This document shows, one piece after another, positions 10,076 to 17,166 of a stretch of 64,000 nucleotides of DNA. Positions within the stretch are counted from its first letter, which is position 1. Each line of letters opens with the position of its first letter. This stretch comes from Candidatus Minthosoma equi (lineage in GTDB: Bacteria > Bacteroidota > Bacteroidia > Bacteroidales > Bacteroidaceae): contig JAGHUI010000018.1 in assembly GCA_018064885.1 (NCBI GenBank), positions 1 through 64,000 on the forward strand, read 5' to 3'. Position numbers and translations under genes: made by a program. The notes beneath the pieces are model-generated. The model did no database searches. It worked only from the letters and a program-made list of their open reading frames with translations, and had not been told where the DNA came from.

Positions 10076-10312
10076 CGTTTATTCCGCATAGTCACATCGA
10101 TTGCTTTCTATCTCTTTCTTGGTTATGCGAGCATTAGCCTTCAGCCATATTAGAACAGATATTGTTATTATTGTTTATAGAATCACATAAGTTGCATATT
10201 TTTCCATTCTTTTCTTATCAATTATCTGTTTCGGTAGCATAATTTGAAATTTGTTTTTATTTTTTCGAGCAATATTCTGGACATACTACTTCTTTTTTCT
10301 ATTATTTTTTCG

Positions 10313-10321
10313 TAACTTTGC
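10313..10321 (+). promoter_or_regulatory. -7 box (TAACTTTGC) for the metallo-hydrolase unit
   Basis: An exact match to TAnnTTTG preceded by a T-rich tract, 103 bp before the metallo-hydrolase start. The -33 element is weak. Confidence 0.55.
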
Positions 10322-10387
10322 AAGGGGAAAAAATAAGATAAGACTCAAGTGCAGCTCGCCTATAACTCCAACCGAATTGAGGAAAGC

Positions 10388-10423
10388 ATGCTAACAGAAT
10401 TCCATCCATCTATATATAGATAA
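10388..10423 (+). CDS. Possible 11-codon leader peptide (MLTEFHPSIYR)
   Basis: A short ORF begins with ATG 5 bases after GAGGAAAGC, one of the better Shine-Dalgarno matches in the window, and ends with TAA directly abutting the ATG of the metallo-hydrolase, in the same frame. This layout would allow translational coupling or reinitiation. No codon run suggesting attenuation is visible. It may also be a chance ORF; only the layout supports it. Confidence 0.35.
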   Translation: MLTEFHPSIYR

Positions 10424-11254
10424 ATGAAAATAACGTCCATCATAGAGAACACAAGTAACAAAGGATTGCCTGTTGAACATGGCCTAAGCATATACATTGA
10501 GAAACATGAAGGGCAGAAGATATTGTTCGACATGGGACAAAGTAACTTATTCGCTTGTAATGCAGAGACATTGTCATTGTCCATTGCAGACATAGATTAT
10601 GCTGTAGTATCTCATGGACATTATGATCATGGTGGTGGATTATCGACTTTCTTGACTGAGAATCAGAAAGCGAAAGTGTACATTCATAAGGATGCCTTCC
10701 AACCCCATTACTCTTTGCGTGATACAAGATTAAGGTATATCGGATTGGACAGAGTACTTCAGGGGAATGAGCGACTGGTATTCTGCGATGATGTCATATG
10801 TATTAGTAACGGCATGACTTTATTTGCTAATGTTAAAGGCAATTGTTGCAATCCCATTGGCAACAAACTACTGTTTGGGCCTTCTGAAACAGAAAACGAT
10901 TCGTTCTGTCACGAACAAAGTCTTATCATCGAAGAAGGCAGCAATGTAGTGCTCTTTGCCGGATGTGCTCATCGCGGTATTGTGAACATCCTGAGAAAAG
11001 CAGAAGAGGTTGCTGGTAAAACACCTACTCATGTATTTGCCGGAATGCATCTTGTCAAGAGCGGATTGAGCACAACAGAAGAGGATGCCTTCATTGCAAA
11101 CCTTGCTGCTGAACTGATGAAGTATAAAGATACGATGTTCTACACCATGCATTGCACAGGCGAAGAGCAATACAAGAAACTCAAATCGTTCATGGGCAGA
11201 CAGATAGAATATCTGGCTTGTGGCGATAACATGGAAATAAATAACATAACATAA
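10424..11254 (+). CDS. Metallo-beta-lactamase-fold hydrolase
   Basis: 276 residues, cytoplasmic. The zinc motif HxHxDH is intact as H64-G-H66-Y-D68-H69. FAGCAHRGIVNI (about 183-194) supplies the second histidine region, and AGMHL plus a C-terminal MHCTG complete the pattern. This arrangement matches the group annotated as 7,8-dihydropterin-6-yl-methyl-4-(beta-D-ribofuranosyl)aminobenzene 5'-phosphate synthase-like MBL-fold proteins; the true substrate of bacterial members is generally unknown. The bcp gene follows after 5 bp, so the two are co-transcribed. The start at 10424 abuts the stop of a possible leader ORF. Confidence 0.85.
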   Translation: MKITSIIENTSNKGLPVEHGLSIYIEKHEGQKILFDMGQSNLFACNAETLSLSIADIDYAVVSHGHYDHGGGLSTFLTENQKAKVYIHKDAFQPHYSLRDTRLRYIGLDRVLQGNERLVFCDDVICISNGMTLFANVKGNCCNPIGNKLLFGPSETENDSFCHEQSLIIEEGSNVVLFAGCAHRGIVNILRKAEEVAGKTPTHVFAGMHLVKSGLSTTEEDAFIANLAAELMKYKDTMFYTMHCTGEEQYKKLKSFMGRQIEYLACGDNMEINNIT

Positions 11255-11259
11255 CAATT

Positions 11260-11718
11260 ATGAATATAGGAGATAGAATACCTGAAGTGCTTGGCATTGA
11301 CCAGCACGGAAATGAGATTAAATCAAGTGATTATCGTGGTCGCAAGATTGTGCTCTACACTTATCCAAAGGCGAACACAAGCGGTTGTACGGCAGAAGCC
11401 TGTTCGCTCCAGGCACATAAGCAGGAGCTGGTAGAACTTGGCTATGAGATTATCGGAGTGAGTAAGGACAAGCAGGAATTGCAGAAGAAATTTGCTGATG
11501 CCCAAGGCTTGGAGTTCCCGCTTATTGCAGATACAAGCACAGAACTCCTCCAATCACTTGGAGCATGGGGCGAAAAGGTGGCTTGCGGTCGCAGAACCAT
11601 TGGTACACTTCGCACTACCTACCTTGTTAATGAGGAAGGAATCATCGAACGCATCTTCACTCCAAAGGAGATTAAAACTAAGATTCATGCTGAGCAAATT
11701 CTGAATGTAATCAAATAA
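11260..11718 (+). CDS. bcp: Thioredoxin-dependent thiol peroxidase (Bcp/PrxQ-type peroxiredoxin)
   Basis: 152-residue cytoplasmic peroxiredoxin that reduces H2O2 and organic peroxides using thioredoxin. The peroxidatic Cys43 and putative resolving Cys48 sit in the SGCTAEAC motif, with the five-residue spacing of the Bcp group. The N-terminus (GDRIPEVLGIDQHGNEI) and the later LIADTSTELLQSLGAWGEK and RTTYLVNEEG segments fit the family. It lies 5 bp after the MBL hydrolase gene. The pairing suggests a joint role in handling stress-derived substrates, but that is inference. Confidence 0.93.
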   Translation: MNIGDRIPEVLGIDQHGNEIKSSDYRGRKIVLYTYPKANTSGCTAEACSLQAHKQELVELGYEIIGVSKDKQELQKKFADAQGLEFPLIADTSTELLQSLGAWGEKVACGRRTIGTLRTTYLVNEEGIIERIFTPKEIKTKIHAEQILNVIK

Positions 11719-11808
11719 TCAATATCATCAACCAAGCCATAGACGTCATCAATGTACACCTTAAAGGATGTTATAAATGCTTGAAAGAAGGATTGATAGG
11801 AGAATAAT

Positions 11809-12333
11809 ATGCATATACTCCGTAATGACATAAAAGGGAATTATAGTGAGGAGTTAGTCACCAACCTCTGTTTCATGGTTGCAGAGACAGGTGATTTCCT
11901 CGCGTTCGTCAAGGAATACATGTACGACGATGACCCCATTGTTGTACGCAATGCTTTGAGCGCACTTACAAAAGCAACTGACGATGAACTATCACAACTT
12001 AATCCTATTAGAGAAGAGCTCATTGACATGGCAATCATCTGCAACAATTCTTCCATTAGAAGGGCTCTGTTGGGTGTCATTCTACGTTTGGACATGAAAG
12101 AAGATGATGTGCGTACCGATTTTCTTGACCATTGCCTCGGCAAAATGGTTGATCCAGATGAAGTGCCCAGCGTACAGTCGCTCTGCATGAAACTCGCCTA
12201 CAAGATGTGTAAGTTCTATCCTGAATTGTTGACGGAATTGAAACGCATACTCGAAGCAATGGAAGTCTCCTATTACACTCCTGCGGTCAAAAACGTCAGG
12301 AACAAGATTTTGAACAACAAATATCAAGGATAA
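11809..12333 (+). CDS. HEAT-like helical repeat protein of unknown function
   Basis: 174 residues, almost wholly alpha-helical, without signal peptide or membrane segment. Paired helices such as DDDPIVVRNALSALTKATDDE and SSIRRALLGVILRLDMKEDD have the spacing of HEAT repeats. It starts 90 bp after bcp on the same strand and may belong to the same unit; no separate -7 box was found in the gap. It converges with the head-GIN lipoprotein gene at a 14-bp spacing. I do not recognise a specific family. Confidence 0.65.
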   Translation: MHILRNDIKGNYSEELVTNLCFMVAETGDFLAFVKEYMYDDDPIVVRNALSALTKATDDELSQLNPIREELIDMAIICNNSSIRRALLGVILRLDMKEDDVRTDFLDHCLGKMVDPDEVPSVQSLCMKLAYKMCKFYPELLTELKRILEAMEVSYYTPAVKNVRNKILNNKYQG

Positions 12334-12347
12334 GATGGCAGCGATAA

Positions 12348-13121
12348 TTACAAAAGGGCAAACTTTTTGATTGTGAGGTTTGGATCGTTTTCGTTCTTCA
12401 CGCGGAGTTTTTTGATGTTGCCGCTGATGGTTATGTGCTGTGTGCCGTCGTTGAGGATTGCCATGTTTTCGGCTGTGGCGTTGACGCTGATGCTGGCGCT
12501 GCTGTTGGAGTAGAGAGTGATGTCTTCGGCTGTGATGTCGTCGATGCTGATATCGCCGATGTCGGTGGACTGGAGGGTGAAGGTGGAGCATTCTATGCGT
12601 CCGAGTTTAAGGCTGCCTTTTGACATTACGCCTGTCTTGATGTCGTCGCTCTTCCAGGTGCCTGTGGTCTCGAAGCTGCCGTTGCCGCAGATGCTGATGC
12701 ATTTGAGGTCGGGACTGGAGATATAGACCTTGAGGTTGCTCTTGATGCCGTATAGGTTTGAATCCATGTGGGTGTCGTTCTCAAGGTTGATTGTCAGGAG
12801 GTTGGAGTCGAAGTCTGTGACGATGTATTGTAGCAGGGCGCTGTCGCCTTCTGCCTCCATGCTGTAGTCGCCTTGCGACCAGATGATGTCGATGCTGCCG
12901 AGGTTGGTTATGTAATTGAAGTCTCGTGGAATGTTTATGTGTCTTCTGATGATGTTCTGTTTTGCAGCGGCATTTTCTGTTTGTTCGCTGGATGCGTTCT
13001 CTGCTGCGTTTGCTTGGCTTTCAGGGCTGTTGGCTGGCTGGCTGCCGTTGCACGAGAAGAGGAGTAGCATTGTGCTGATGAGGGCTAATGATTTGATGTT
13101 TATTGTTGTCATATTTTTCAT
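12348..13121 (-). CDS. Head-GIN domain (DUF2807) lipoprotein
   Basis: 257 residues. The start at 13121 is chosen because it gives a lipoprotein signal with the lipobox LLFS|C at Cys24, and because the open frame upstream merely runs antisense through slyD. A Bacteroidetes promoter lies directly upstream. After a low-complexity Ala/Asn/Glu linker (about 25-60), the body is a beta-rich head-GIN domain, recognised from FNYITNLGSIDIIWSQGDYS, NLLTINLEND and the later strand repeats (GSLKLGRIECSTFTLQ, ITAEDITLYSNSSASISV). Members are surface or periplasmic proteins of unknown function, once described as putative autotransporter adhesins. It is probably anchored in the envelope. Confidence 0.85.
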   Translation of the reverse strand: MKNMTTINIKSLALISTMLLLFSCNGSQPANSPESQANAAENASSEQTENAAAKQNIIRRHINIPRDFNYITNLGSIDIIWSQGDYSMEAEGDSALLQYIVTDFDSNLLTINLENDTHMDSNLYGIKSNLKVYISSPDLKCISICGNGSFETTGTWKSDDIKTGVMSKGSLKLGRIECSTFTLQSTDIGDISIDDITAEDITLYSNSSASISVNATAENMAILNDGTQHITISGNIKKLRVKNENDPNLTIKKFALL

Positions 13122-13137
13122 TTTGTCTTTATAATGG

Positions 13138-13170
13138 GCAAAGTTAAGGAAAAAATAACGAAAGTTGCAA
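13138..13170 (-). promoter_or_regulatory. Promoter for head-GIN lipoprotein gene
   Basis: Minus strand: TTGCAAC at 13170-13164 and TAACTTTGC at 13146-13138, about 20 bases apart, 16 bp before the start codon. It is arranged back to back with the slyD promoter. Confidence 0.6.
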
Positions 13171-13175
13171 GTTTC

Positions 13176-13209
13176 TTTTGGATAATCGTCAGAAATAACA
13201 TATCTTTGC
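13176..13209 (+). promoter_or_regulatory. Promoter for slyD-aroC-ssb-kds unit
   Basis: TTTTG at 13176-13180 and TATCTTTGC at 13201-13209, 20 bases apart, match the Bacteroidetes -33/-7 consensus. The slyD start is 20 bp downstream, so the 5' leader is very short. Confidence 0.7.
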
Positions 13210-13229
13210 ATTAAATATATAGTATTATT

Positions 13230-13802
13230 ATGGTAGAAAACAAGTACATTACAGTTGCGTATAAACTGTACATCAAAGACGAAGAAGACACGGAGGAGAC
13301 TCTTGTGGAGGAGTGTGACAAGGTGCATCCTTTCATGTTCATGAGCAAGCTTGGTATGGTGCTCCCTAAGTTTGAGGAGAATATCGAGGCGCTTGAGCAG
13401 GGTGCTGAGTTTGATTTTGTCATTCCTTGCAAGGATGCTTACGGTGAGTTTGAGGATGAGCTCATGTTTGATGTTGAGAAGAAGATTTTTGAGGTTAACG
13501 GCAAGATTGATACTGATCATGTTTATGAGGGGGCTGTAGTTCCGCTTCAGGGTGAGGACGGAAGCCGCTTCAATGCGACTATCATCGAAATCAAGGATGA
13601 TGCTGTGACTATCGACCTCAATCATCCTCGTGCTGGCGAGGATCTTCATTTCGTGGGAACTGTCGTTGAAAGCCGCGTTGCTACTAATGAGGAGGTTTCT
13701 CAGATGCTGAACGCTATGAGCGGCGGCTGTGGCGGTTGCGGTGGTCATTGCGGCGGTGACTGTGGTGGCGATTGCGAGGGCGGCTGTGGCGGTTGCCATT
13801 AA
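13230..13802 (+). CDS. slyD: SlyD-like FKBP-type peptidyl-prolyl isomerase
   Basis: 190-residue cytoplasmic folding helper. The N-terminal FKBP half, the inserted IF (chaperone) domain carrying [23 protein letters not shown], and the returning FKBP strand ([19 protein letters not shown]) are in the usual SlyD order. The last 25 residues are a Gly/Cys/His/Asp-rich tail (repeats of GGC, GGHC and GGDC), the metal-binding tail expected for nickel-handling SlyD proteins. It has its own promoter and is followed by aroC after 29 bp. Confidence 0.92.
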   Translation: MVENKYITVAYKLYIKDEEDTEETLVEECDKVHPFMFMSKLGMVLPKFEENIEALEQGAEFDFVIPCKDAYGEFEDELMFDVEKKIFEVNGKIDTDHVYEGAVVPLQGEDGSRFNATIIEIKDDAVTIDLNHPRAGEDLHFVGTVVESRVATNEEVSQMLNAMSGGCGGCGGHCGGDCGGDCEGGCGGCH

Positions 13803-13831
13803 AATGGGAACTTAAAAGGAAAAAAGGAAGG

Positions 13832-14911
13832 ATGAGAAATACTTTCGGTAATATATTCACGCTTACTACTTTCGGTGAGAGTCATGGTGCTGGCGTGGGC
13901 GGTGTTGTTGACGGAATGCCTGCGGGTGTTGAGATTGATGTTGACTTCATCCAGAGTGAGCTTGACCGACGCAAGCCGGGACAGAGCAAGCTTACGACGG
14001 CGCGTCAGGAGGGCGACAAGGTGGAGATCCTCTCGGGTGTGTTCGAGGGCAAGAGCACGGGGTGCCCTATAGGTTTCCTGGTGCGCAACACGAATCAGCA
14101 TTCTCGCGATTATGAGAATGTGCGCAACGTCTATCGTCCTTCGCATGCTGACTATACCTATACTGCTAAGTATGGTTTGCGCGACCACAGGGGCGGCGGT
14201 CGTTCGTCTGCTCGTGAGACGATTTCTCGCTGTGTGGGCGGTGCGTTTGCTAAGCTGGCATTGCGTCAGCTGGGAATAAATGTCGTTGCTTACACATCGC
14301 AGGTGGGCAGCATTGGCATTGAGCGCGATTACCGCAAGCTTGACCTTGCTTCGATCGAGGATAATCCTGTACGCTGTCCTGATCAGGAGGCGGCAAAGCT
14401 GATGGAGAAGCTTATCCTTGAGGTGAAGGAGGCTGGCGACACGATTGGCGGAATCATCACTTGCGTTGTCAGCGGATGTCCTGCTGGTCTTGGCGAGCCT
14501 GCTTTCTCCAAGCTTCACGCTGAGCTTGGCGCGGCAATGCTTGGCATCAATGCTGTGAAGGGCTTTGAGTATGGTGAGGGCTTTGACGGAGTGGGGCAGA
14601 GGGGCTCTGAGCAGAACGACATTTTCTGCACGGATGCTGACGGCAGAATCACTACTCGCTCTAACCATTCGGGCGGCATTCAGGGCGGCATAAGCAATGG
14701 TCAGGACATTTATTTCCGTGTCCTCTTCAAGCCTGTTGCCACTCAGCTTCGTCCGCAGCCAACGGTAGATAAGGATGGCAATGAGACTGTCCTCGAGGTG
14801 AAGGGACGCCATGATCCTTGCGTGCTGCCTCGTGCAGTTCCTGTTGTCGAGGCTATGGCGGCAATGACCATCCTCGACCATTATCTGCTTAATAAGACAA
14901 TTAACATCTAA
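13832..14911 (+). CDS. aroC: Chorismate synthase
   Basis: 359 residues; last step of the shikimate pathway, converting EPSP to chorismate with reduced FMN. The start at 13832 is preceded by AAGGAAGG and gives the canonical MRNTFG N-terminus; an upstream in-frame Met at 13772 lies inside slyD and is rejected. Signature motifs are intact: [13 protein letters not shown] near the start, [27 protein letters not shown] with [13 protein letters not shown], and [12 protein letters not shown]. It is the second gene of an apparent operon with slyD. A 9-bp-stem hairpin separates it from ssb. Confidence 0.97.
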   Translation: MRNTFGNIFTLTTFGESHGAGVGGVVDGMPAGVEIDVDFIQSELDRRKPGQSKLTTARQEGDKVEILSGVFEGKSTGCPIGFLVRNTNQHSRDYENVRNVYRPSHADYTYTAKYGLRDHRGGGRSSARETISRCVGGAFAKLALRQLGINVVAYTSQVGSIGIERDYRKLDLASIEDNPVRCPDQEAAKLMEKLILEVKEAGDTIGGIITCVVSGCPAGLGEPAFSKLHAELGAAMLGINAVKGFEYGEGFDGVGQRGSEQNDIFCTDADGRITTRSNHSGGIQGGISNGQDIYFRVLFKPVATQLRPQPTVDKDGNETVLEVKGRHDPCVLPRAVPVVEAMAAMTILDHYLLNKTINI

Positions 14912-14922
14912 CTAAAAATAAG

Positions 14923-14949
14923 TCATCAAGGTGGCCGACCCCTTGATGA
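14923..14949 (+). other. Hairpin between aroC and ssb
   Basis: A perfect inverted repeat, TCATCAAGG (14923-14931) and CCTTGATGA (14941-14949), has a 9-nt loop. No U-run follows, so it is not a standard terminator; it may be an RNA-stability or ssb leader element. Confidence 0.55.
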
Positions 14950-14967
14950 TGCAAAATAACTATAACC

Positions 14968-15414
14968 ATGAATAAAGTAATGCTTATTGGCAATGTGGGC
15001 GCTGACCCTCAGGTGAGATATCTTGATAATGATGTTTGCGTTGCTCAGGTGCGTCTCGCTACGACTGAGCGCGGCTACACGCTGCAGAATGGCACTCAGG
15101 TGCCTGACCGCACGGAATGGCACACTTGCATCTTCTGGCGCAATCTGGCAAAGACTGTGGAGAAGTATGTGCGCAAGGGCGACAAGCTCTATATGGAGGG
15201 CAAGCTGCAGAGCCGCGACTGGGTGGACAAGCAGGGCATTTCCCGACGTGTGACAGAGGTGATGGTGGATCAGATGGAAATGCTTTCTCCTAAGCAGAAC
15301 AGCGGCGGTGGTGCTGCTCCTGTTGACGGTCAGCCTCAGCAAGCTGCTCCTGCTCAGCCTCAGACTCCTTCGGCTGTCACTCCTGCTGATAACAACAATG
15401 CGTATCCATTTTAA
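14968..15414 (+). CDS. ssb: Single-stranded DNA-binding protein
   Basis: 148 residues. An OB-fold domain occupies about 1-110 (MNKVMLIGNVGADPQVRY; RTEWHTCIFWRNLAKTVEKYVRKGDKLYMEGKLQSR). A Gln/Pro/Ala-rich linker then leads to the C-terminal tip. The tip ends in AYPF, keeping the Pro-Phe that contacts partner proteins, but the usual aspartate cluster is largely replaced by asparagines (DNNNAYPF). This could weaken partner binding, or another SSB may exist elsewhere in the genome. The gene follows aroC by 56 bp and precedes kdsA by 13 bp. Confidence 0.95.
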   Translation: MNKVMLIGNVGADPQVRYLDNDVCVAQVRLATTERGYTLQNGTQVPDRTEWHTCIFWRNLAKTVEKYVRKGDKLYMEGKLQSRDWVDKQGISRRVTEVMVDQMEMLSPKQNSGGGAAPVDGQPQQAAPAQPQTPSAVTPADNNNAYPF

Positions 15415-15427
15415 TTGAACAATATCT

Positions 15428-16177
15428 ATGGTAGTTATTGCTGGGCCTTGTGTCATAGAATCCATGGAATGTCTCGAAGAGGTTGCCCAGGAGCTGGTGC
15501 GACTGAACGAGAAGCATGGGATAGAGATAATTTTCAAGTCTTCGTTCGACAAGGCTAACCGTACGAGCATTCATTCTTTCCGTGGTCCGGGCATTGAGAA
15601 GGGAATGCAGATGCTGGGTGATATTAAGGAGAAGTATGGATTGAAAATCCTTACCGACATTCATGAGAGCTATCAGGCGCCTATTGCTGGCGAAGTGGCT
15701 GACGTGCTGCAGATTCCTGCGTTCCTTTGCCGACAGACTGACCTTCTTGTGGCTGCTGCTCGCACAGGCAGAGTGGTGAACATCAAGAAGGCGCAGTTCC
15801 TTTCGGGTATGGATATGGAGTTTCCTGTTCAGAAGGTTCGCGAGAGCGGAAACAACAATGTGTGGCTGACGGAGCGTGGAAACATCTATGGCTACAACAA
15901 TCTTGCTGTGGATTTCCGAAACATTGCCGACATGCATCATTTCACCGATACTGTAATAATGGATTGCACGCACTCTGTGCAGCGTCCGGGTGCTGCTGGC
16001 GGCAAGACGGGCGGCAATCGCGAGTTTGTGCCAGCGATGGCTCTGGCTGCCAAGGCTTTTGGTGCTGACGGATATTTCTTCGAGGTTCATCCTGATCCTG
16101 ACAATGCTCTCTCTGATGGTCCAAACATGCTTCAGCTCTCAGAGCTTGATGACTTGCTTGCAAAACTGTTAATTTAG
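15428..16177 (+). CDS. kdsA: 3-deoxy-8-phosphooctulonate (KDO-8-P) synthase
   Basis: 249-residue cytoplasmic enzyme that condenses phosphoenolpyruvate with arabinose-5-phosphate, feeding the KDO sugar of lipopolysaccharide. Motifs: IAGPCVIES at the N-terminus, SSFDKANRTSIHSFRGPG, PAFLCRQTDL, DCTHSVQRPG and FFEVHPDPDNALSDGP. Cys8 in GPC, together with the His, Glu and Asp of the later motifs, matches the metal-dependent KdsA class rather than the E. coli type with Asn at that place. It is a little shorter at the N-terminus than the E. coli enzyme. kdsD follows after 37 bp, giving consecutive pathway steps in reverse order. Confidence 0.96.
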   Translation: MVVIAGPCVIESMECLEEVAQELVRLNEKHGIEIIFKSSFDKANRTSIHSFRGPGIEKGMQMLGDIKEKYGLKILTDIHESYQAPIAGEVADVLQIPAFLCRQTDLLVAAARTGRVVNIKKAQFLSGMDMEFPVQKVRESGNNNVWLTERGNIYGYNNLAVDFRNIADMHHFTDTVIMDCTHSVQRPGAAGGKTGGNREFVPAMALAAKAFGADGYFFEVHPDPDNALSDGPNMLQLSELDDLLAKLLI

Positions 16178-16214
16178 TTATTTCTTTCAAGTAACTTAAT
16201 AAATCTGTTCTTTA

Positions 16215-17159
16215 TTGGAAACAAAGATATTTGCTGAAAATTGCCTTCGTCAGGAAGCGCAGGCTTTGCTCGACCTCATTCCTTGTCTTGACAGTAATTT
16301 TGACAAGGTTGTTGAGCTGCTGCATAGGTGCAAGGGACATGTTGTGGTGACTGGTGTGGGCAAGTCTGGTCATGTGGCTGCAAAGATTGCGGCTACGCTG
16401 GCTTCTACTGGTACTCCTGCTTTCTTCCTGAATGCTCTTGATGCTCTTCATGGCGACCTTGGAATGCTTGTGCCTGAGGATGTGCTTGTGTTTATAAGCA
16501 ACTCGGGCAATACGGACGAATTGCTGCGCATCATTGCTGCTGTCGAGGATCGCCACATTCCAATCGTTTCGATGACAGGCAATTCGGAGTCTCTCATTGC
16601 GCAGAACTCCAATTATCATATTCTGGTGAAGGTGGAGAAGGAGGCTTGTCCGCTCAACCTTGCTCCTACGTCAAGCACTACGGCTGCAATGGCTATGGGC
16701 GATGCCTTGGCTTGCGCGCTGATGGAGATTCGCAAATTCAAGGCTAAGGACTTTGCTCAGTTCCATCCAGGCGGCAGCATCGGACGCAAGCTCGTGGTGA
16801 AGGTGAAGGATGTGATGTACACGGACAATTTCCCTATTGTTCCTCCGAACATGCTGCTGTCGGAGGCTCTTATCATTATCAGCGGCGGCAAGCTCGGTTT
16901 GGGAATCGTGATGGATGGCGATGACATTCTCGGAATCATCACCGATGGCGACATAAGACGTGCTGTGGAGGGTGCTCGCGAGAATTTCCTCAATCTTTCT
17001 GTCAGCGACGCAATGACGCGCACTCCTAAGACTATCAGTCCTGAGGCTAAGCTGACAACTATTCAGCAGATGTTCCGACGCCACAAGATCCACTCTCTGC
17101 TTGTTGTAGAAAGGGGCAAGCTTGTCGGCATTGTGGATTACTTTGCTATTATGAATTAA
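16215..17159 (+). CDS. kdsD: Arabinose-5-phosphate isomerase (SIS plus CBS pair)
   Basis: 314 residues. It converts ribulose-5-phosphate to arabinose-5-phosphate, the substrate of the adjacent KdsA. The SIS domain covers about 30-190 with GVGKSGH (47-53), FISNSGNTDE and APTSSTTAAMAMGDALA. Two CBS domains fill about 205-314 (DVMYTD...ITDGDIRR; DAMTRTP...LVGIVDYF). The only sensible start is TTG at 16215: an in-frame stop lies 13 bp upstream and no ATG occurs before the SIS core. It is convergent with the porin gene at 7 bp spacing, and no hairpin is visible there. Confidence 0.94.
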   Translation: METKIFAENCLRQEAQALLDLIPCLDSNFDKVVELLHRCKGHVVVTGVGKSGHVAAKIAATLASTGTPAFFLNALDALHGDLGMLVPEDVLVFISNSGNTDELLRIIAAVEDRHIPIVSMTGNSESLIAQNSNYHILVKVEKEACPLNLAPTSSTTAAMAMGDALACALMEIRKFKAKDFAQFHPGGSIGRKLVVKVKDVMYTDNFPIVPPNMLLSEALIIISGGKLGLGIVMDGDDILGIITDGDIRRAVEGARENFLNLSVSDAMTRTPKTISPEAKLTTIQQMFRRHKIHSLLVVERGKLVGIVDYFAIMN

Positions 17160-17166
17160 TGTACTT

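Larger units (their letters stand above)
9860..10423 (+). other. 564-bp divergent intergenic region
   Basis: Separates the minus-strand TonB receptor from the plus-strand metallo-hydrolase. It holds a cluster of three palindromes (9999-10075), an AT-rich stretch (about 10130-10310) in which I see no gene, a promoter -7 box at 10313-10321 and an 11-codon leader ORF at 10388-10423. I found no convincing -7 box for the receptor gene. Confidence 0.7.

Noticed and set aside
13122..13799. N-terminal extension of the head-GIN lipoprotein frame
   Set aside because: It runs antisense through slyD and begins with a low-complexity Ala/Thr run; the lipoprotein signal and promoter support the start at 13121.
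13799..14881. 360-codon minus-strand frame opposite aroC
   Set aside because: A shadow of the codon bias in aroC, with no recognisable domain or promoter.
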